Source: Synaphobranchus kaupii (taxonomy: Eukaryota > Chordata > Actinopteri > Anguilliformes > Synaphobranchidae). Taken from it: a stretch of DNA of 64,000 nucleotides. The stretch spans positions 19,631,930 through 19,695,929 of the forward strand of contig CM056383.1 in assembly GCA_029718625.1 (NCBI GenBank). The letters run 5' to 3'. Positions 11,157 to 23,241 of this stretch are shown here, piece after piece. Every line of letters begins with the position of its first letter. Within the stretch, counting starts at the first letter, position 1. The position numbers were made by a program, and so were the translations under genes. The notes under the pieces were generated by a model. That model ran no database searches. It had not been told where the DNA came from and saw only the letters and a list, made by a program, of their open reading frames with translations.

Positions 11157-13192
11157 TTAACACTCAGGACAGTCTTCCAGTAGGGTGTCCATTGTTGTAA
11201 CCACCCGTCCGCGCTGCTGTGAACGGGCCCTGGCACTTGGAGTGGTGGTGATGAGACGTGGCCCTGGCCCTGAACTCTCCTCCTGGATCTGTCCTGGCTG
11301 GTGGAGTTCTGCCTCTCCCTGCCTGTCTGTCTGTCTTTTTTTTTGGCAGGGTTCAATGGAGTCCCTCACCCTCCGTTCTTTGCATCCCATCAGAGACAGA
11401 ATCTGGGGAAGATCCAAAAACCCTGGACAGCTAATTTCCCCTGTTTATTAGAACTTAACTCAGAAGGCATTTTCCCATCCTGAAAAAATGTGGCGCCGTT
11501 TTGTCGACGCGTGTGAATAGCCTTGTTCACTTCCAGTAGTGTCAGACACTTACGTTCTAATGTCCCACCTTCAACAAACAATGAATTAATCCCCTTGCAC
11601 AAAATGACAGTTATAAAAGCACTTCAGGTTAATACTTGCCATGTAAAATTCTGTCTTGTAGATGAATCCACCGAGTTTTAGTTGTAACAATCAAAAAACC
11701 TCCCGAGCCAATTTAGGCATTTCAGAAATACACATTTTAGAGACTGCTTCTGTATTTTTGGATACTTACTTAATATCCTTGATAAAGTAAGGGAGCCATT
11801 GAGTGTTTCATGCCACAAAATTCAGATGTAAATTACACGGCCTTCTCTGTGGAGTTCTTTAAAGAGGGTCATCAGTCCAGTAAGTGTTATGAAATAATTG
11901 CTGTGCATTCCCACACAATTCTCATGACCGCAACACATATGGCTGTGAGATTAAATAACCATACACAAAGGGGTGCAGGGAACATATGGAAAATTCACAG
12001 AACTATCCAATTTGACAGTGGTCCTGCAGGGACCGCTGTAGAATGCATTAGCCTCAGACACTGGATGGCCCTAACTACTGTAAGCATTTCTACAGCAGTG
12101 GCACTCACAGACGTGACCGGTGGCATTTTCGGAAGGCTAGGACCATGTGTTGTGGCAGTGAAGCATATACAATCCTGTACCCATCTCCGTCTGTACAGCA
12201 TGCTACATTTGGCGGTCTTTCACACTTATTTGAAATAATATTATGATGACCACAGTCGCACAGTGATGAGATTGCATGGGTACTGACGCAGAAGGAAAGA
12301 GAATACCTCAGTGACAACCAACAGAAGCTAGCGTGTGCCTCCAAAAGTGCCAGGATACGAAGTAGAACAACTGTTTTTTTGTTTTTTTTTACTTTGTTGG
12401 TGTGCAGGTTACAACCACTTAGGCCTACCTGCCCTACAAAACTGTTCCACTAAGCCACAGATAAGAGTAGGCTATATGAACTTCAAGCTAGGTATGCTCT
12501 GCTCAGTCTAAGATTACACTTTGTATAGAAAGTAAACTAAACAGACCATCTGACCTAATAGTTTTATCGTTCTACACCCTTACAATACAAAGTATCAAGA
12601 CTTATTTATGGCTCCAGGAAGGGACATTCTGAAATGGGCTATACTTTGAAATACAGGTATTGCATCAGAAATTATGATTTTGATTATGAATAAAACATGG
12701 GCAACAAAAATTGGTCTAATTGGATGGACGGTTCATATTCTCATTAAATTTGTCCAGGGATTCCTGGATAATTTAAAAAAACACTTTTCATGACAGTGGT
12801 GGAAACAAATGGGACCCACAATCCTATTTCTCATTTGCAAAATGTATTCCCACAGACGAATATGCTGGGATCTGGGACGTGTTGTTTTAGCTAAAAACGT
12901 TCAAATATTGGCAATAAAGTTCGCACTTACTTTCTGAATCGCTGATGCCGCTGTCGCTGACGCTGGCGCTACTCCGCCTTTTCACGGTTTTTAAATGTTC
13001 GTCGTATCTGAAATGTCTCTTTTCCATGGGAGACGTGAAGTCCTCAATGACTGCGTCGAACTCGCACAGTACCGCATTAAGATCGTCGTCATCTTCAAGA
13101 AATTGTGCTGGGGAAATAGGACAGCGCATCACTATGGTGTTCTGAAACGGCACATGTTGTGCTGCTGCACCGATTTGAAAACCAGGAGTCAT
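11157..13192 (-). CDS. rgcc: rgcc, response gene to complement 32 (3' part tentative)
   Basis: RGCC is a small nuclear/cytoplasmic cell-cycle regulator reported to act with CDK1 and PLK1. The strong exon is 12931-13192. It encodes [19 protein letters not shown], then [20 protein letters not shown] and [12 protein letters not shown], which follow the family core ([31 protein letters not shown]). It ends at donor A|GTAAGT in phase 1. A start at 13192 is open, but an acceptor-like TTTCAG precedes 13141, so a start at ATG 13127-13129 with an upstream 5' exon is equally possible. Tentative downstream parts are 11370-11402 ([11 protein letters not shown], resembling the NSFSFSDE region) and 11157-11293, ending in [16 protein letters not shown]...MDTLLEDC before TAA. 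Phases close to 143 residues, near the family size. The last intron would be only 76 nt with a weak acceptor, so treat the 3' end as provisional. Confidence 0.75.
12931..13192 (-). CDS. rgcc: rgcc core exon
   Basis: This exon alone identifies the gene: acidic [11 protein letters not shown] helix, RHFRYDEHL, basic [12 protein letters not shown]. Its donor is at 12930 (GTAAGT on the minus strand). The 5' boundary is either the ATG at 13192 or the acceptor after 13141. Confidence 0.85.
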
Positions 13193-14419
13193 AACAGTTT
13201 AAGCACTATATGATACATCACTGCCTGATTTGCTGTTCTGTTATTTAATAGCCTATTATGAATCTTCATATGGCAGGCTACTCTGACAAAGAGGAAACTT
13301 AAGTTAACTTTACTAAATATTTTACTAATAACTAAAGTTATTAAAATTTTTTATGCAATTTCTGCATTACGTGATACACAAAGCTGTCCAGTATAAAAAA
13401 AATAATTTAACATTAAAAAAAGAGAATAACCAGTAGACTAACCGCGGGTATGTGACAAAAGTCTGACGGCACCTTGCAGTTTGCTCGAGATTAAATGAAG
13501 GCAGTAATGATGCATGAAGGCTCTTTTAACTTACATTTGCTCTGAGATTTCATTTTAGGAGACTTCATTGTGGATGCTTAAGTGTGTATCTTCACGTGTC
13601 CGCTATAGCTACACAAGATAAAAGCGAACTTTCCTATTACTTGAAAAAAGTATTTTCCAGTGGAGTTATCGTATTTACACCGGCGTCCCCGGGTTGCTTG
13701 TATCGTCTGACAACTGGCTACTGTTTTTCAACTCAAAGACTCCTTTTAAATGCTTCCTATACCCGGTAGGGGGCGGTGACGCAACGGAGAAGAGGGCGGG
13801 CAAGGGGGCCTGCTACTTCACTTCGCCAGTAACATTGCCTGGCTTAAACCCGTGGGGGTCAATTCGCGTTGGCGTCATTCCCCTGAAAGTATGTTTGTAA
13901 ACAACTACTGTGGCTAGTAGCAGGAATGTAGGGCATAGCTACACATAATACGCTTATATTTTTACTCATGACCTTGCCCTGACCACCTCCCTCTCTCGTG
14001 TTATTCTTAGCCAGTGAGAGGGTTGAAATGTAAGATAACTACATACTTAGAAACTTATAAAAAAATAGGTAATTTCGTTTAATCATCATCATCACCGTTC
14101 GTGTATTTGATGTGCATGTTTATACACTTAATCAAAGGTTAGCTCTTAGAGATATGCTGTAGAAGTCTTAACCTAGCTTTGTTGCCTATTCTGCTTCTCA
14201 CACGTGTTAAGTTACAATAGCAATTTAGAGTTTTGCTCAGTTTGAGATCTGAAAAGGTGTGAAATAGGGGAACCATCACCTGACACACTGAAATTACATG
14301 CAAAATGAAATACTTGCTTTTAACTATTTATGTTAAATATTATGTATTATGTAAAAAACAATAACATCAATAAAACAAATAGCAATGAAATATGTGGTTA
14401 TTACTTAGGTTATTACTTA
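13193..14419. other. rgcc upstream region, no further gene seen
   Basis: Probable promoter/5' region of the minus-strand rgcc gene. A locally GC-rich patch lies at about 13765-13870 (GGGGGCGGTGACGCAACGG). No TATA box or defined start site can be placed with confidence. Confidence 0.35.
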
Positions 14420-14429
14420 CTTGTTCTGT

Positions 14430-14520
14430 AGTGATCTTGATGATGTCTCTGTATGCACTTATTGTACGTCGCTTTGGATAAAAGCGTCTGCTAAATGAAT
14501 GTAATGTAATGTAATGTAGG
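14430..14520 (+). mobile_element. SINE 3' tail
   Basis: Carries the widespread fish SINE/MITE tail TTGTACGTCGCTTTGGATAA, AAGCGTCTGCTAAATG and a terminal (AATGT)n run. Related tails are at 51773-51835 (opposite orientation) and 61830-61872. Confidence 0.75.
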
Positions 14521-16417
14521 AAGATTTTCTATTAAATGCATAGCCAATGAAGGCGGGTGAGGGAAATAAAGATTTGTGTAGTTTAAGTTAACAGCGACAT
14601 CTTGCGTTTTTCTATGAAAACTGCAGCTTTATAAGTGTAAAGCGTCCATATTTCCCCACATTTCCAGGACGTAATCAATAGAATCAACATATCTGTTTAG
14701 TGATTATTTTTAATTTACGATCATGTTCAACCATAAAAATTAAGCTATGTAGACTGACTCATTAACTCTCCTGTTTATTCATGCATTTAAATGCACTTTA
14801 AAAATGATGCCTTAATATTCCTCCATGATTTTCCTATGGGGCAGATACGTATCCATTGGAAAGGAAAATAACGGTTTTAATGCCACATCTGTTCCTCATA
14901 CCGTTAAAACTGTCTCTGGTTTGGACTATTAACAAAAAAAGTTGCACTTTTCTGGCACACCAAAGCTGGATACACTACATAATAACATACAGGAGAACAA
15001 AGTGACAAGCGGACATGTGTTAGAATAATGCCTCGATGTATTTATATTTATTTCCCTTCCTTCAAACCAAATGTTCCCATGACATCTAGTGTAAAAAATA
15101 TACAATGCATACTAATAAATATGCAAACATTTGTACAGCTGAATAAAAAAAGATTGGTACAATCAACTTAATTATTGTACACTTTTTTTTTTTTTTTTTT
15201 ACATTTTTGTTCCAGAGAATCATTTAGGCCTATTTTATTGAGTATGAATATAAATTTCCCACTGTTATTTGAGAGCAGTATTATGTAGACAGCACAATGA
15301 TTCTGGATTCAAATTCTAATTCAACACAGGCCATGTTCAAAAGTCAAAAGTTCCTTTATCTTTACTACCGCCTCAATATTTTTAAATGTTTTAAAATATG
15401 CAATACTAATACTGGTATTAATCAATTTACACCTTTGTGCCCAATGATAAATTATTTAGCATTGAGGGGCCCGTTTTAAAAACAATTAACTTTGCTGTCA
15501 TCAATTCAGTTGCTAATAGTCTCTACGATTGTGGTCAATATCTTAATGATTTACAGATTCCCTTATGTCCTGCTCTGGAAAATGACGAAATATGATATGT
15601 TTTAACCATTTTCAGGTTAGTTAGCAGCAATACTATTGCATGTTTATTACTGTATTGTATGGAAACCATGCTAAGACAATATTTACTGTGAAACATTCGG
15701 CTACAGATCCCTTTATTTCCTTGAGGAACCCTCAATGAATACCTCCAGTACTTCTAAAATACCAGAAAAAAAACAAGTGCTTAAAAAAAAAATTACAATA
15801 AATAAGAGAATTTGAAACTTAAAAAATCATAAATACAGGCAATCATGGCAATGATAATTGCTATACAGGCATTTCTGTTGAAGATATGACTCTTTTAAAG
15901 TTGTTTATATAAATTCAACATACAAATTCAACACTTAAATTCACATCCTGAAAAGGACTAACACTGGAACATCTTTTTTCGACATCATTTTCCCACTGCA
16001 TCGTTGAGCTGTAGCTATACGTGGAATGGCATACTGCATTCCTGAATGAATATAACGGGGGAGAAAGGATCATGGGAAATCACAAGGTCCCAAACACACA
16101 TTGGGCAGAGGAGGGTCCATTACCAAAAACTCATCATTCAAGTGTCCCATGACTAGGATGTAACCACACAGTAGGATTCTGTCCGATTCACTTCACAGCC
16201 ACAATGGTGTGAAATGTCTACACCTCTAGTACAGCTTTATTAGAAATATCATCCATTGATCTGGGTGATCTGTACCTAATCGAACCGCAAAGCCTCAACA
16301 CATGACGGAAAAGAGGCCTATTCACAAGCTAGGCTACAGCTCTAAGCCACTGCCTGATTTAACAAACATGTTTTTTTGTGCCTTTCTTTCTTTCATGGAA
16401 AAGCGGCAACCGTAGCG
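14521..16417. other. Intergenic DNA and rab33 3' flank
   Basis: Bases from about 15780 to 16417 probably hold the 3' UTR of the minus-strand rab33 gene; several TTTATT motifs (AATAAA on the minus strand) occur. A T-run lies at 15182-15200. No other gene is seen. Confidence 0.45.
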
Positions 16418-19400
16418 TCAGCACAGACAGGTTCTCGGCAGCTCCTCCTCTTCAGACAGAGGTACTGGCCTGCATTCCATGAGCTGCCTCAGCCTCAGGG
16501 GCTTGTGGTTCTTCAGCTTGTAGGCCAGAGTCAGGAAAATGGCATCCACGTGCTCCTTCTCCGCCGGATCCTTGGCGGACGTCTCGAAGAGAGGGAAGTT
16601 GTAGCCGTCCGCCAGGCGCTGAGCCAGCGAGGTGGACACCTCCCCCTCGCCCCTCAGGTCGCACTTGTTGCCCACCAGGATCCGGGGCACCGCGGGCGGG
16701 ACGGAGTGGCGGCCGCATTCGTCGATCCACTCCGGCAGGCTCTGGAAGGACGAGAGCTTGGTGATGTCGTACACAAAGATGACGGCGTGGACATTGCGGT
16801 AGTAGTGCTCCACCATGCTTTTGCGGAAGCGCTCCTGCCCTGCCGTGTCCCATATCTGCAGCTGAGGAAAGAACGCCCCAGTTCAGTGCTCAGGTAACTC
16901 AGACGTTGCACTTAAAATTCCACCTCATGTCAGGTGGTTCATATTCATTGTTGTGTTAAACTATTGTTAAGTATCCAGGTACAAAAATGGCCAGGATGTG
17001 AAAATGTAAGCTGTATAAGTTGCTATGGATCAGGGTGACTAATAAGAAAATAAATAACCAGGATTCTCTTTGGTAGTAAAACTCTGTGGTTTTATTGTTG
17101 GAGTGAACTGTTTTAAATTAATATGAATATTGAAATAACTTTTCAGGCAGCGGTTTACAGCAATTTGTTTTGACTGGACAGTCAACGGTTCTTTGGTTTC
17201 ACCTTTTCTAAATCCTGAAGTAGACTGTCAACAGACGTATCAATAACATCAAAAGGACATAATCGTCTTTACCTGAAGAAGATGCTCAGGCAAATAGCAA
17301 ATGATGAAAATAAATGTATCCTGTAACGTTACTGGATACAAGAAAGTTAATCTATAATGCTGACTTCGTCGATCAAAATTCTAAGCACACACAGCCATTC
17401 CATAACGGATGCCATTCCTTTTCATCTGGATTTAATGTACGCTAAATTTATGGCTTGCCACCGTGCTTTGAACATTCATATATATTTACATAAAATATTA
17501 TCTTGGAAATACAATTAATAACATTATCTAATATAGCTAACGACAAACAAATCAACATAAAGAATCACGGTTTTGAAAAAAGAAAACCAAAAAAACAATA
17601 TTCAATTGGCTATTGTGTTAGCACTCGGTGTCGTGTTTTCTCACATATGAGCACATTTTTAAGGGCCTGGGTAAAAGCCGGAATTGAACGGCGGAATGAA
17701 GCTCGGAATGGCCAACAGTGCTCTGTGCCAAAAAGGACCTCAGTTCAAATGCCTGCAGCACTTGCTGTGGATATAATTTTAACAGTTTCTGAATAGGCAT
17801 CATATGTACTTTCATTTGAGCATAGACTTTTCATGAAATATAATATAAATTGAAATATCTGAAAAATTTATTTAAAACTAATAGCATTATCAAACATATT
17901 TCAGAGCACCTCATCACCCTTTCAGAATAAGACATCAAGATAAGGCTTTCACCTTTTGAAAGTGCAGAGTCTTTTGTTTAAAATTAGTATATTCAATCCT
18001 TGATGACTCAATTATAAGTGGATCAAAATTATATTTTGATGGAAAAGGCCTGTTGGAGAGGATATGGATATATTTCAATATCAAGCCCCAAAAATCTCAT
18101 TCCACATTAACACATCAAGGCATGATGTATGCCAAACGAAAGCTCTGGATCTGCCCTTCGAGTACGTGTATGTGATGATATGGGTTCATGCAGAAATTGT
18201 GCATTATTCGGACTGCAATCAGGTCTGACCATTACATCTACCATAAGTCAGTTATCATTCAGAGCCCCTTATAACACTAGTGGAATAAGACATCAAGATG
18301 GGATTTTCACCATTAGAAAGGACTGAGCTCTCAGTTTAAGATGAGTACCTCCAGTCCTTGATGTCTCAATGATAGGTCAATCAAAATCATGTTTTAATGA
18401 CATCAGTCTGTTGGAATGAAATGGTGTCCATTTCCTCTGCAAGCCCCCAAAATAACATTCCACTTTCACACATCAGGGATGTATACTAAATGAAAGCTCT
18501 GAATCTGCCCTTCAAATATATGTATATGATGTTCTGGGTTCGTACAGAGATCATGCATTATTTGAACTGCAATCAAGTCTGACCATTACATGTACCATAG
18601 GTCAGTTATCATTCAGAGCCTCTTATAACCCTAACAGAATAAGACATCAAGATGATATTTTCACCTTTAGAAAGTGCAGAGCTCTATGTTTAAGATGGGT
18701 ATCTGCAGTTCTTGATGACTCCATGATACGTTGATCAAAATCACGTTTCAATGACATCAGTCAGTTAAAATGAAATGGTGTCCATTTTCCTCTCCAAGCC
18801 CTAAAAATCATATTCCATATTCACACATCAAGGCATGATGTATACCAAACCAAAAGCTCTGGATCTGCCCTTTGAGTACGTGTATATGATATGGGTTTGT
18901 ACAGAAATTATGCATTATTTGTACTGAAATACAATCTTATTATTACATCTACCATAAGTCAGTTATCATTCAGAGCCTCGTATAACCCAAACGGAATGAG
19001 ACATCAAGATGGGGTTTTCACCTTCAGAAAGTGTAGAGCTCTCCGTTTAAGATGGGTATCTCCAGGTCTTGATGACTCAATGATAAGTTGATCAAAATCA
19101 CGTTTCAATGACATCAGTTTGTTAAGATGAAATGGTCTCCATTTCCTCTCCAAGCCCCAAAAATCATATTCCACATTCACAAATCAAGGCATGGTGTATA
19201 CCAAATGAAAGCTCTTGATCTGCCCTTCGTGTACATGTATATGATCTGTATATGGGTTTGTACAGAAAATATATATTATTTAATGACTGAACACTTATAT
19301 GTCCACTTGGTGATGTATGTGTCCTAATTCCACTCCAAATCCCAAAAGACTGTGTTCCTATTTACTCCCCACAAAGTGTTCCACATCAAATTAAACAGCA

Positions 19401-20466
19401 CAAATTTACCTTTAAAAAGAGTCCAATCAAACTCTGGGGTCTAACTGGCTCTAATAGTGATTCCAGTTTCAATCTACAGATATTTAGAGAAATGAATCGT
19501 CCAGTATGACTCCAGTCATGAAATAATATATTTTATTTGTGAAAACCATAACATCATATGCATGTCCTCAAAGGGCAGATCCAGCTTTCATTTGGTATAC
19601 ATCATGCCTTGATGTGAGAATGCAGAATGTGATTTTTAGGGCTTTATATTCAAATATATTCATATCCTCTCCAACAGACTTTTTCCATTAAAATATAATT
19701 TTGATCAACTTATAATTGAGTCATCAAGGATTGAATATACTCATTTTAAAGAAGAAAATCTGCACTTTCAAAAGTTGAAAACCTTATCTTGATGTCTTAT
19801 TCCGAAAGGGTGATGAGGATCTCTGAAACATGTCTGGTAATGCTATTAGTGTCGATCAATTTCTCATATATTTCAAATTTATATTTCATGGAAATTCCGT
19901 GCTCAAATGAAAGAACATATGACGCCCATTCAGAAACTGTTAAGATTGTATTGATGCGCATTCCACAACGAGTGCTGCAAGCATTTGAACTGAGGTCCTT
20001 TTTGGCACAGAGCACTATTGGCCATTCCGAGCTTCATTCCGCCATTCAATTCCGGATTTTACCCAGGCCCCATTTTTTATTTGTATTTTAAAGGGAAATT
20101 GTGGGTTATTGGATAATGCATAAATAAACAACAATTGAACATTTCCTAATTTAGTTATGCCAAGCTAGTTAACGTTAAACGTTACACGATTTATTTTCTC
20201 ACCTTGATGTTTTCGCCATCAATGTCCACAGTCCTTTCTCTGAAATCCACTCCGATTGTAGCTTCAGGGTTTTTAAGAAAACGCCCCCCGCAAAATCTAT
20301 AACTTAAACATGTTTTCCCTACATTCGAATCCCCAATCACAATAATTTTAAAAATTCGAGTCTGATGTCCATCATATTCATGGTGCAACTCCTTTGCAGA
20401 ACTGCTCCTGTTGTACACCGTAACGAAACCATGATCATTTTTGTTTTCATTTGCCATGGCTCCCAT
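16418..20466 (-). CDS. rab33: Rab33-type small GTPase, two exons
   Basis: Exon 1 is 20203-20466 and exon 2 is 16418-16861. They join in phase 0 ([10 protein letters not shown]) across canonical GT-AG sites and give 235 residues, close to human RAB33A/B (237/229). Motifs in order: P-loop GDSNVGKT (45-52), switch I EATIGVDF (68-75), WDTAGQE (92-98), NKCD (153-156), ETSAK, and C-terminal CLC, a CXC double-prenylation signal. [16 protein letters not shown] and [13 protein letters not shown] are Rab33 hallmarks. In mammals Rab33 acts at the Golgi and Rab33B binds ATG16L1 in autophagy. The motif mix (HSVPPAVP as in [11 protein letters not shown] as in B) does not settle the paralogue, so I leave the suffix off. 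The start could be M1 or M4. The 3.3-kb intron holds a large repeat element. Confidence 0.95.
17663..20071. mobile_element. 2.4-kb inverted-repeat element with internal ~356-bp tandem array
   Basis: The left end begins GGGCCTGGGTAAAAGCCGGA and the right end, on the opposite strand, GGGGCCTGGGTAAAATCCGG. Homology continues inward for roughly 450-500 bp on each side, including GGCGGAATGAAGCTCGGAAT and a CAAAAAGGACCTCAGTTCAA block. Between the arms lie about four head-to-tail copies of a ~356-bp unit, seen by GAATAAGACATCAAG recurring at 17925, 18283, 18638 and (GAATGAG) 18994. No transposase frame is visible. Flanks are AT-rich (ATTTTTAA / ATTTTTTA), hinting at an 8-bp target duplication, but this is not secure. 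It lies wholly inside the rab33 intron. Confidence 0.85.
20203..20466 (-). CDS. rab33: rab33 exon 1
   Basis: 88 codons covering the N-terminal extension, P-loop and switch I, with donor AAG|GTGAGA at 20202. The N-terminal 36 residues are variable in the family and not diagnostic. Confidence 0.93.
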
Positions 20467-20481
20467 AACCCCATAGCGAAG

Positions 20482-20492
20482 CCTCGCGAGAG
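20482..20492. promoter_or_regulatory. CTCGCGAGA-type promoter motif upstream of rab33
   Basis: CCTCGCGAGAG lies 16 bp upstream of the rab33 ATG (minus strand). The palindromic core CTCGCGAG matches 9 of 10 bases of the TCTCGCGAGA element known from CpG-island promoters (BANP-type site). Position and palindromy support a core promoter or early 5' UTR element. Confidence 0.55.
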
Positions 20493-21804
20493 TAGTTGAA
20501 TCCCTGTAAAATTACGTCAGTCAGCAGGGTTTGTGACAGAGACATTTCAGACAAAAAAAAAGAAGACATTTCAGATAAAATAAGCTGTCAACTTTAACCA
20601 AATGATTGCTGTCAAGAGTTTTAAAAAACGTTAAATAAATGCGTAAATACTAACTGATAAAGTTCACAATGTAAATTACAACAAAAAAGGAATCCATTGT
20701 GCACTATTGAAAGGTAATAAAAAAATAAAAAAAATATATGTGTGTGTGTGTGTGTGTGTGTGCGTGCGCGCGCGTGCGTGCGTGTGTGAAATAGTACAGA
20801 TTCAGATGTACAGAGTTATTATTTCAGAGGACGTTTTGTAGCTTTGTGAGGTTTAACAGCATTTCCTGATATAATTCACCGGTGTTGACTATGTGCAGAT
20901 CCTTCCCCTTGTCTCTGATGCTGTGCACAGGGATGATCACAAGGGCAGCTTCACTCTGGTGATTAGCTTTTGCCATTCCCAGGGATGATATCCCAACCGC
21001 CGACCTATTCCGTACTTTCTGAGCTCCAGAGCTGTGGAACCTGTAGCAGCTTGGCCTTACTCACACATTGGTGCTGGCTGCAGACCCAAGAAACCCGAAA
21101 ACCTACCTTTCTACAGACTGTACAGTGCATCATTCTAGTCTCTAAACATTTTGTTTGGGTTTTTTATCAGGAAAAAACTACCTTTTTGGACAGATCTTTT
21201 TTGAGTGGAGAATTATATTCTCTGACCCTTTTTAACCTGCACAGAGAAAAAAAACAACCACCTCAAGAGTTTGCTAGAGACACACATACTTTTATTCACA
21301 TATTCTTATACATGTTACATGTACCTCTCTTATTCATGCCAAGAGACAACTCAGTGTGTCAAGATGCTGAGAACCTCAATTTGCACAAATACAAATATGT
21401 TGCCACTTGTCATTGATATTGGGCGTGGTTAAGCGTATCAGCCGTCACACGTACATCCACAGCCTATCTCCCATAGGCAGACTGTTTTCATGTTTCAAAT
21501 TCCTGTGATGACTTCTATATCTTCCTCAAGCAGCACCATCACAATCTCTGATCCACCGGGCACAATGTGGAAATCACCTAATTATTTTCTTGAACCCTGA
21601 AGTGTTGATGATACATAATTATATAGGCACTTAACAAAACACATGCTGTACTTTATATACATAAATAAAACAAACTTAATTTAAAACACCAAAAAAATGT
21701 GTTTGGTTGATGATACAATAATGAGTAACACGCTAAAAATTCCAGCAATAATCCACTGACTGGGCTTTCATCTCTGCTGTTTGGTTGCTATTGTCTAATT
21801 TACA
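20493..21804. other. Intergenic DNA between rab33 and wbp4
   Basis: Contains a GT/GC microsatellite at about 20737-20789. A plus-strand stretch at 20870-21140 looks like a decayed repeat-derived reading frame. No secure gene. Confidence 0.4.
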
Positions 21805-21993
21805 GCCGGGTGACATTTGTCACACGTCCCCTCTAACCTCAAGGCCAGACACAGAGGTTGATGACAGAAAAAAGGACGAACACAGAGAGGACACCATCCT
21901 GTGTAATATGTGTGGACTGGTTTTCAAACGAGGATTCAAAAGTTTCATCCGACACAGTTTACAGACGTGCTATCGCTTAGGAGACTTCAAATA
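21805..21993 (+). CDS. Possible terminal exon with a C2HC zinc-finger-like motif
   Basis: A good acceptor (TTGTCTAATTTACAG) precedes an open stretch ending in TAG. It encodes DDRKKDEHREDTILCNMCGL, then VFKRGFKSFIRHSLQTCYRL. The spacing C-x2-C-x13-H-x4-C would fit a small zinc-binding knuckle. I do not recognise the family and find no upstream exons on the plus strand. It could be the last exon of an unknown gene, a transposon-derived fragment or chance. It lies about 490 bp from the wbp4 stop, in convergent orientation. Confidence 0.3.
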
Positions 21994-22480
21994 GGATTTT
22001 CATGTTTCACACAACAGTGTCCGAGCAGGAGACAAAAACAGGACACACACCTGAGGACTAACATGGTCATTTACTTGAGCAAATTAGTACACAGAAGCCC
22101 AGGTTTACTAAAGATTTTAACATGTGGAAAAGGGGTGAGCCCCTGCAAAACCAACATTTCTACTAAATCAATTGTCAAGATGATGGCTTGATGTGCAAAA
22201 ACTTTTTGCAAGTGCTCAAAGCTTTAGTAAATCTGGCCCATATTATACTAAATTAATTCTATCTAATTTACTTCAATTCTAATTCAATTTAATCATTCGA
22301 GATTGTATAATAAGCACAAAACATTTAATTAAAAGGTACGAGCAAAATGTGTTTTCTATTAAGACCAGCAATGGAAACAATGGGGAACAAAATCTCCCCA
22401 AAAATGAGACTACTCCCAGCCTGTCAGAAGATTGTCCTTATAAGTTTCCAGTTTGATTATGAGTGTCCACATTAGCAGAC

Positions 22481-23206
22481 TCAGTCATCCTTGCCCCTCT
22501 GCTGAAAACCCCTGGACTTCCCATTCTCCAGCTTCCTCTTCCTGCTGACCTCTCCTGTGGCTCCCTTGAGCACCGTTGGGGTGATGCTCTGCTCCTTGAT
22601 CTTAGCCTCACACTCTTCCAGGTCACCAGGCTCACTGCGGTCATAAGAAGTGAAAATCAGAACAAACCACAGCACAGAGACACACACACACACACACCTG
22701 ACAACATGAGCCGGAAAGCAGCTTGTTGTGTGACTGCCAACATTTCAGATGATCACATAAACCTGTAGCACTGTCCATGCATTGATATGTATGACAATGT
22801 GGATTAAAGAGGTAAATCATCTCTCAAAACATTAAAGTGTCTAATCCAGAAAAAATTTAAAAACATTTAAATTTAGCGGTTGCTAAATTTATAGTTAAAG
22901 GAGTGAGTATGAGATTTAGGTTTGAGGGATTGGATTGTGTTCTGTGCAGACTGCAGTCATTCTGGTTGAGCAGTTGCTTCATGGTAATTGTAATTTCACC
23001 TGGGGAAATAAATAATCAGCTGTGAAGTCTGATGAGCTTACTTTGCATCTTGTTCCTCCTCAGCCTGATCTCCCGTTGCATATGGGCTGGTCTTCCGGGC
23101 CTTCTTTGCTGGAGTTTCCTCTTCTTCCTCATCGTCAGTTGGAGTGGTCTTGTCATCGTCGTTATCATCATTTTCATCGTCGTCATCATTATCCTCCTCC
23201 TCCTCG

Positions 23207-23241
<35 letters not shown>

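Noticed and set aside
16376..16911. Plus-strand and alternate minus-strand open frames over rab33 exon 2
   Set aside because: Shadows of the GC-rich rab33 coding frame.
20970..21416. 148-codon plus-strand open frame
   Set aside because: Looks like a fragment of a dispersed repeat-derived frame. No domain, no splice bounds.
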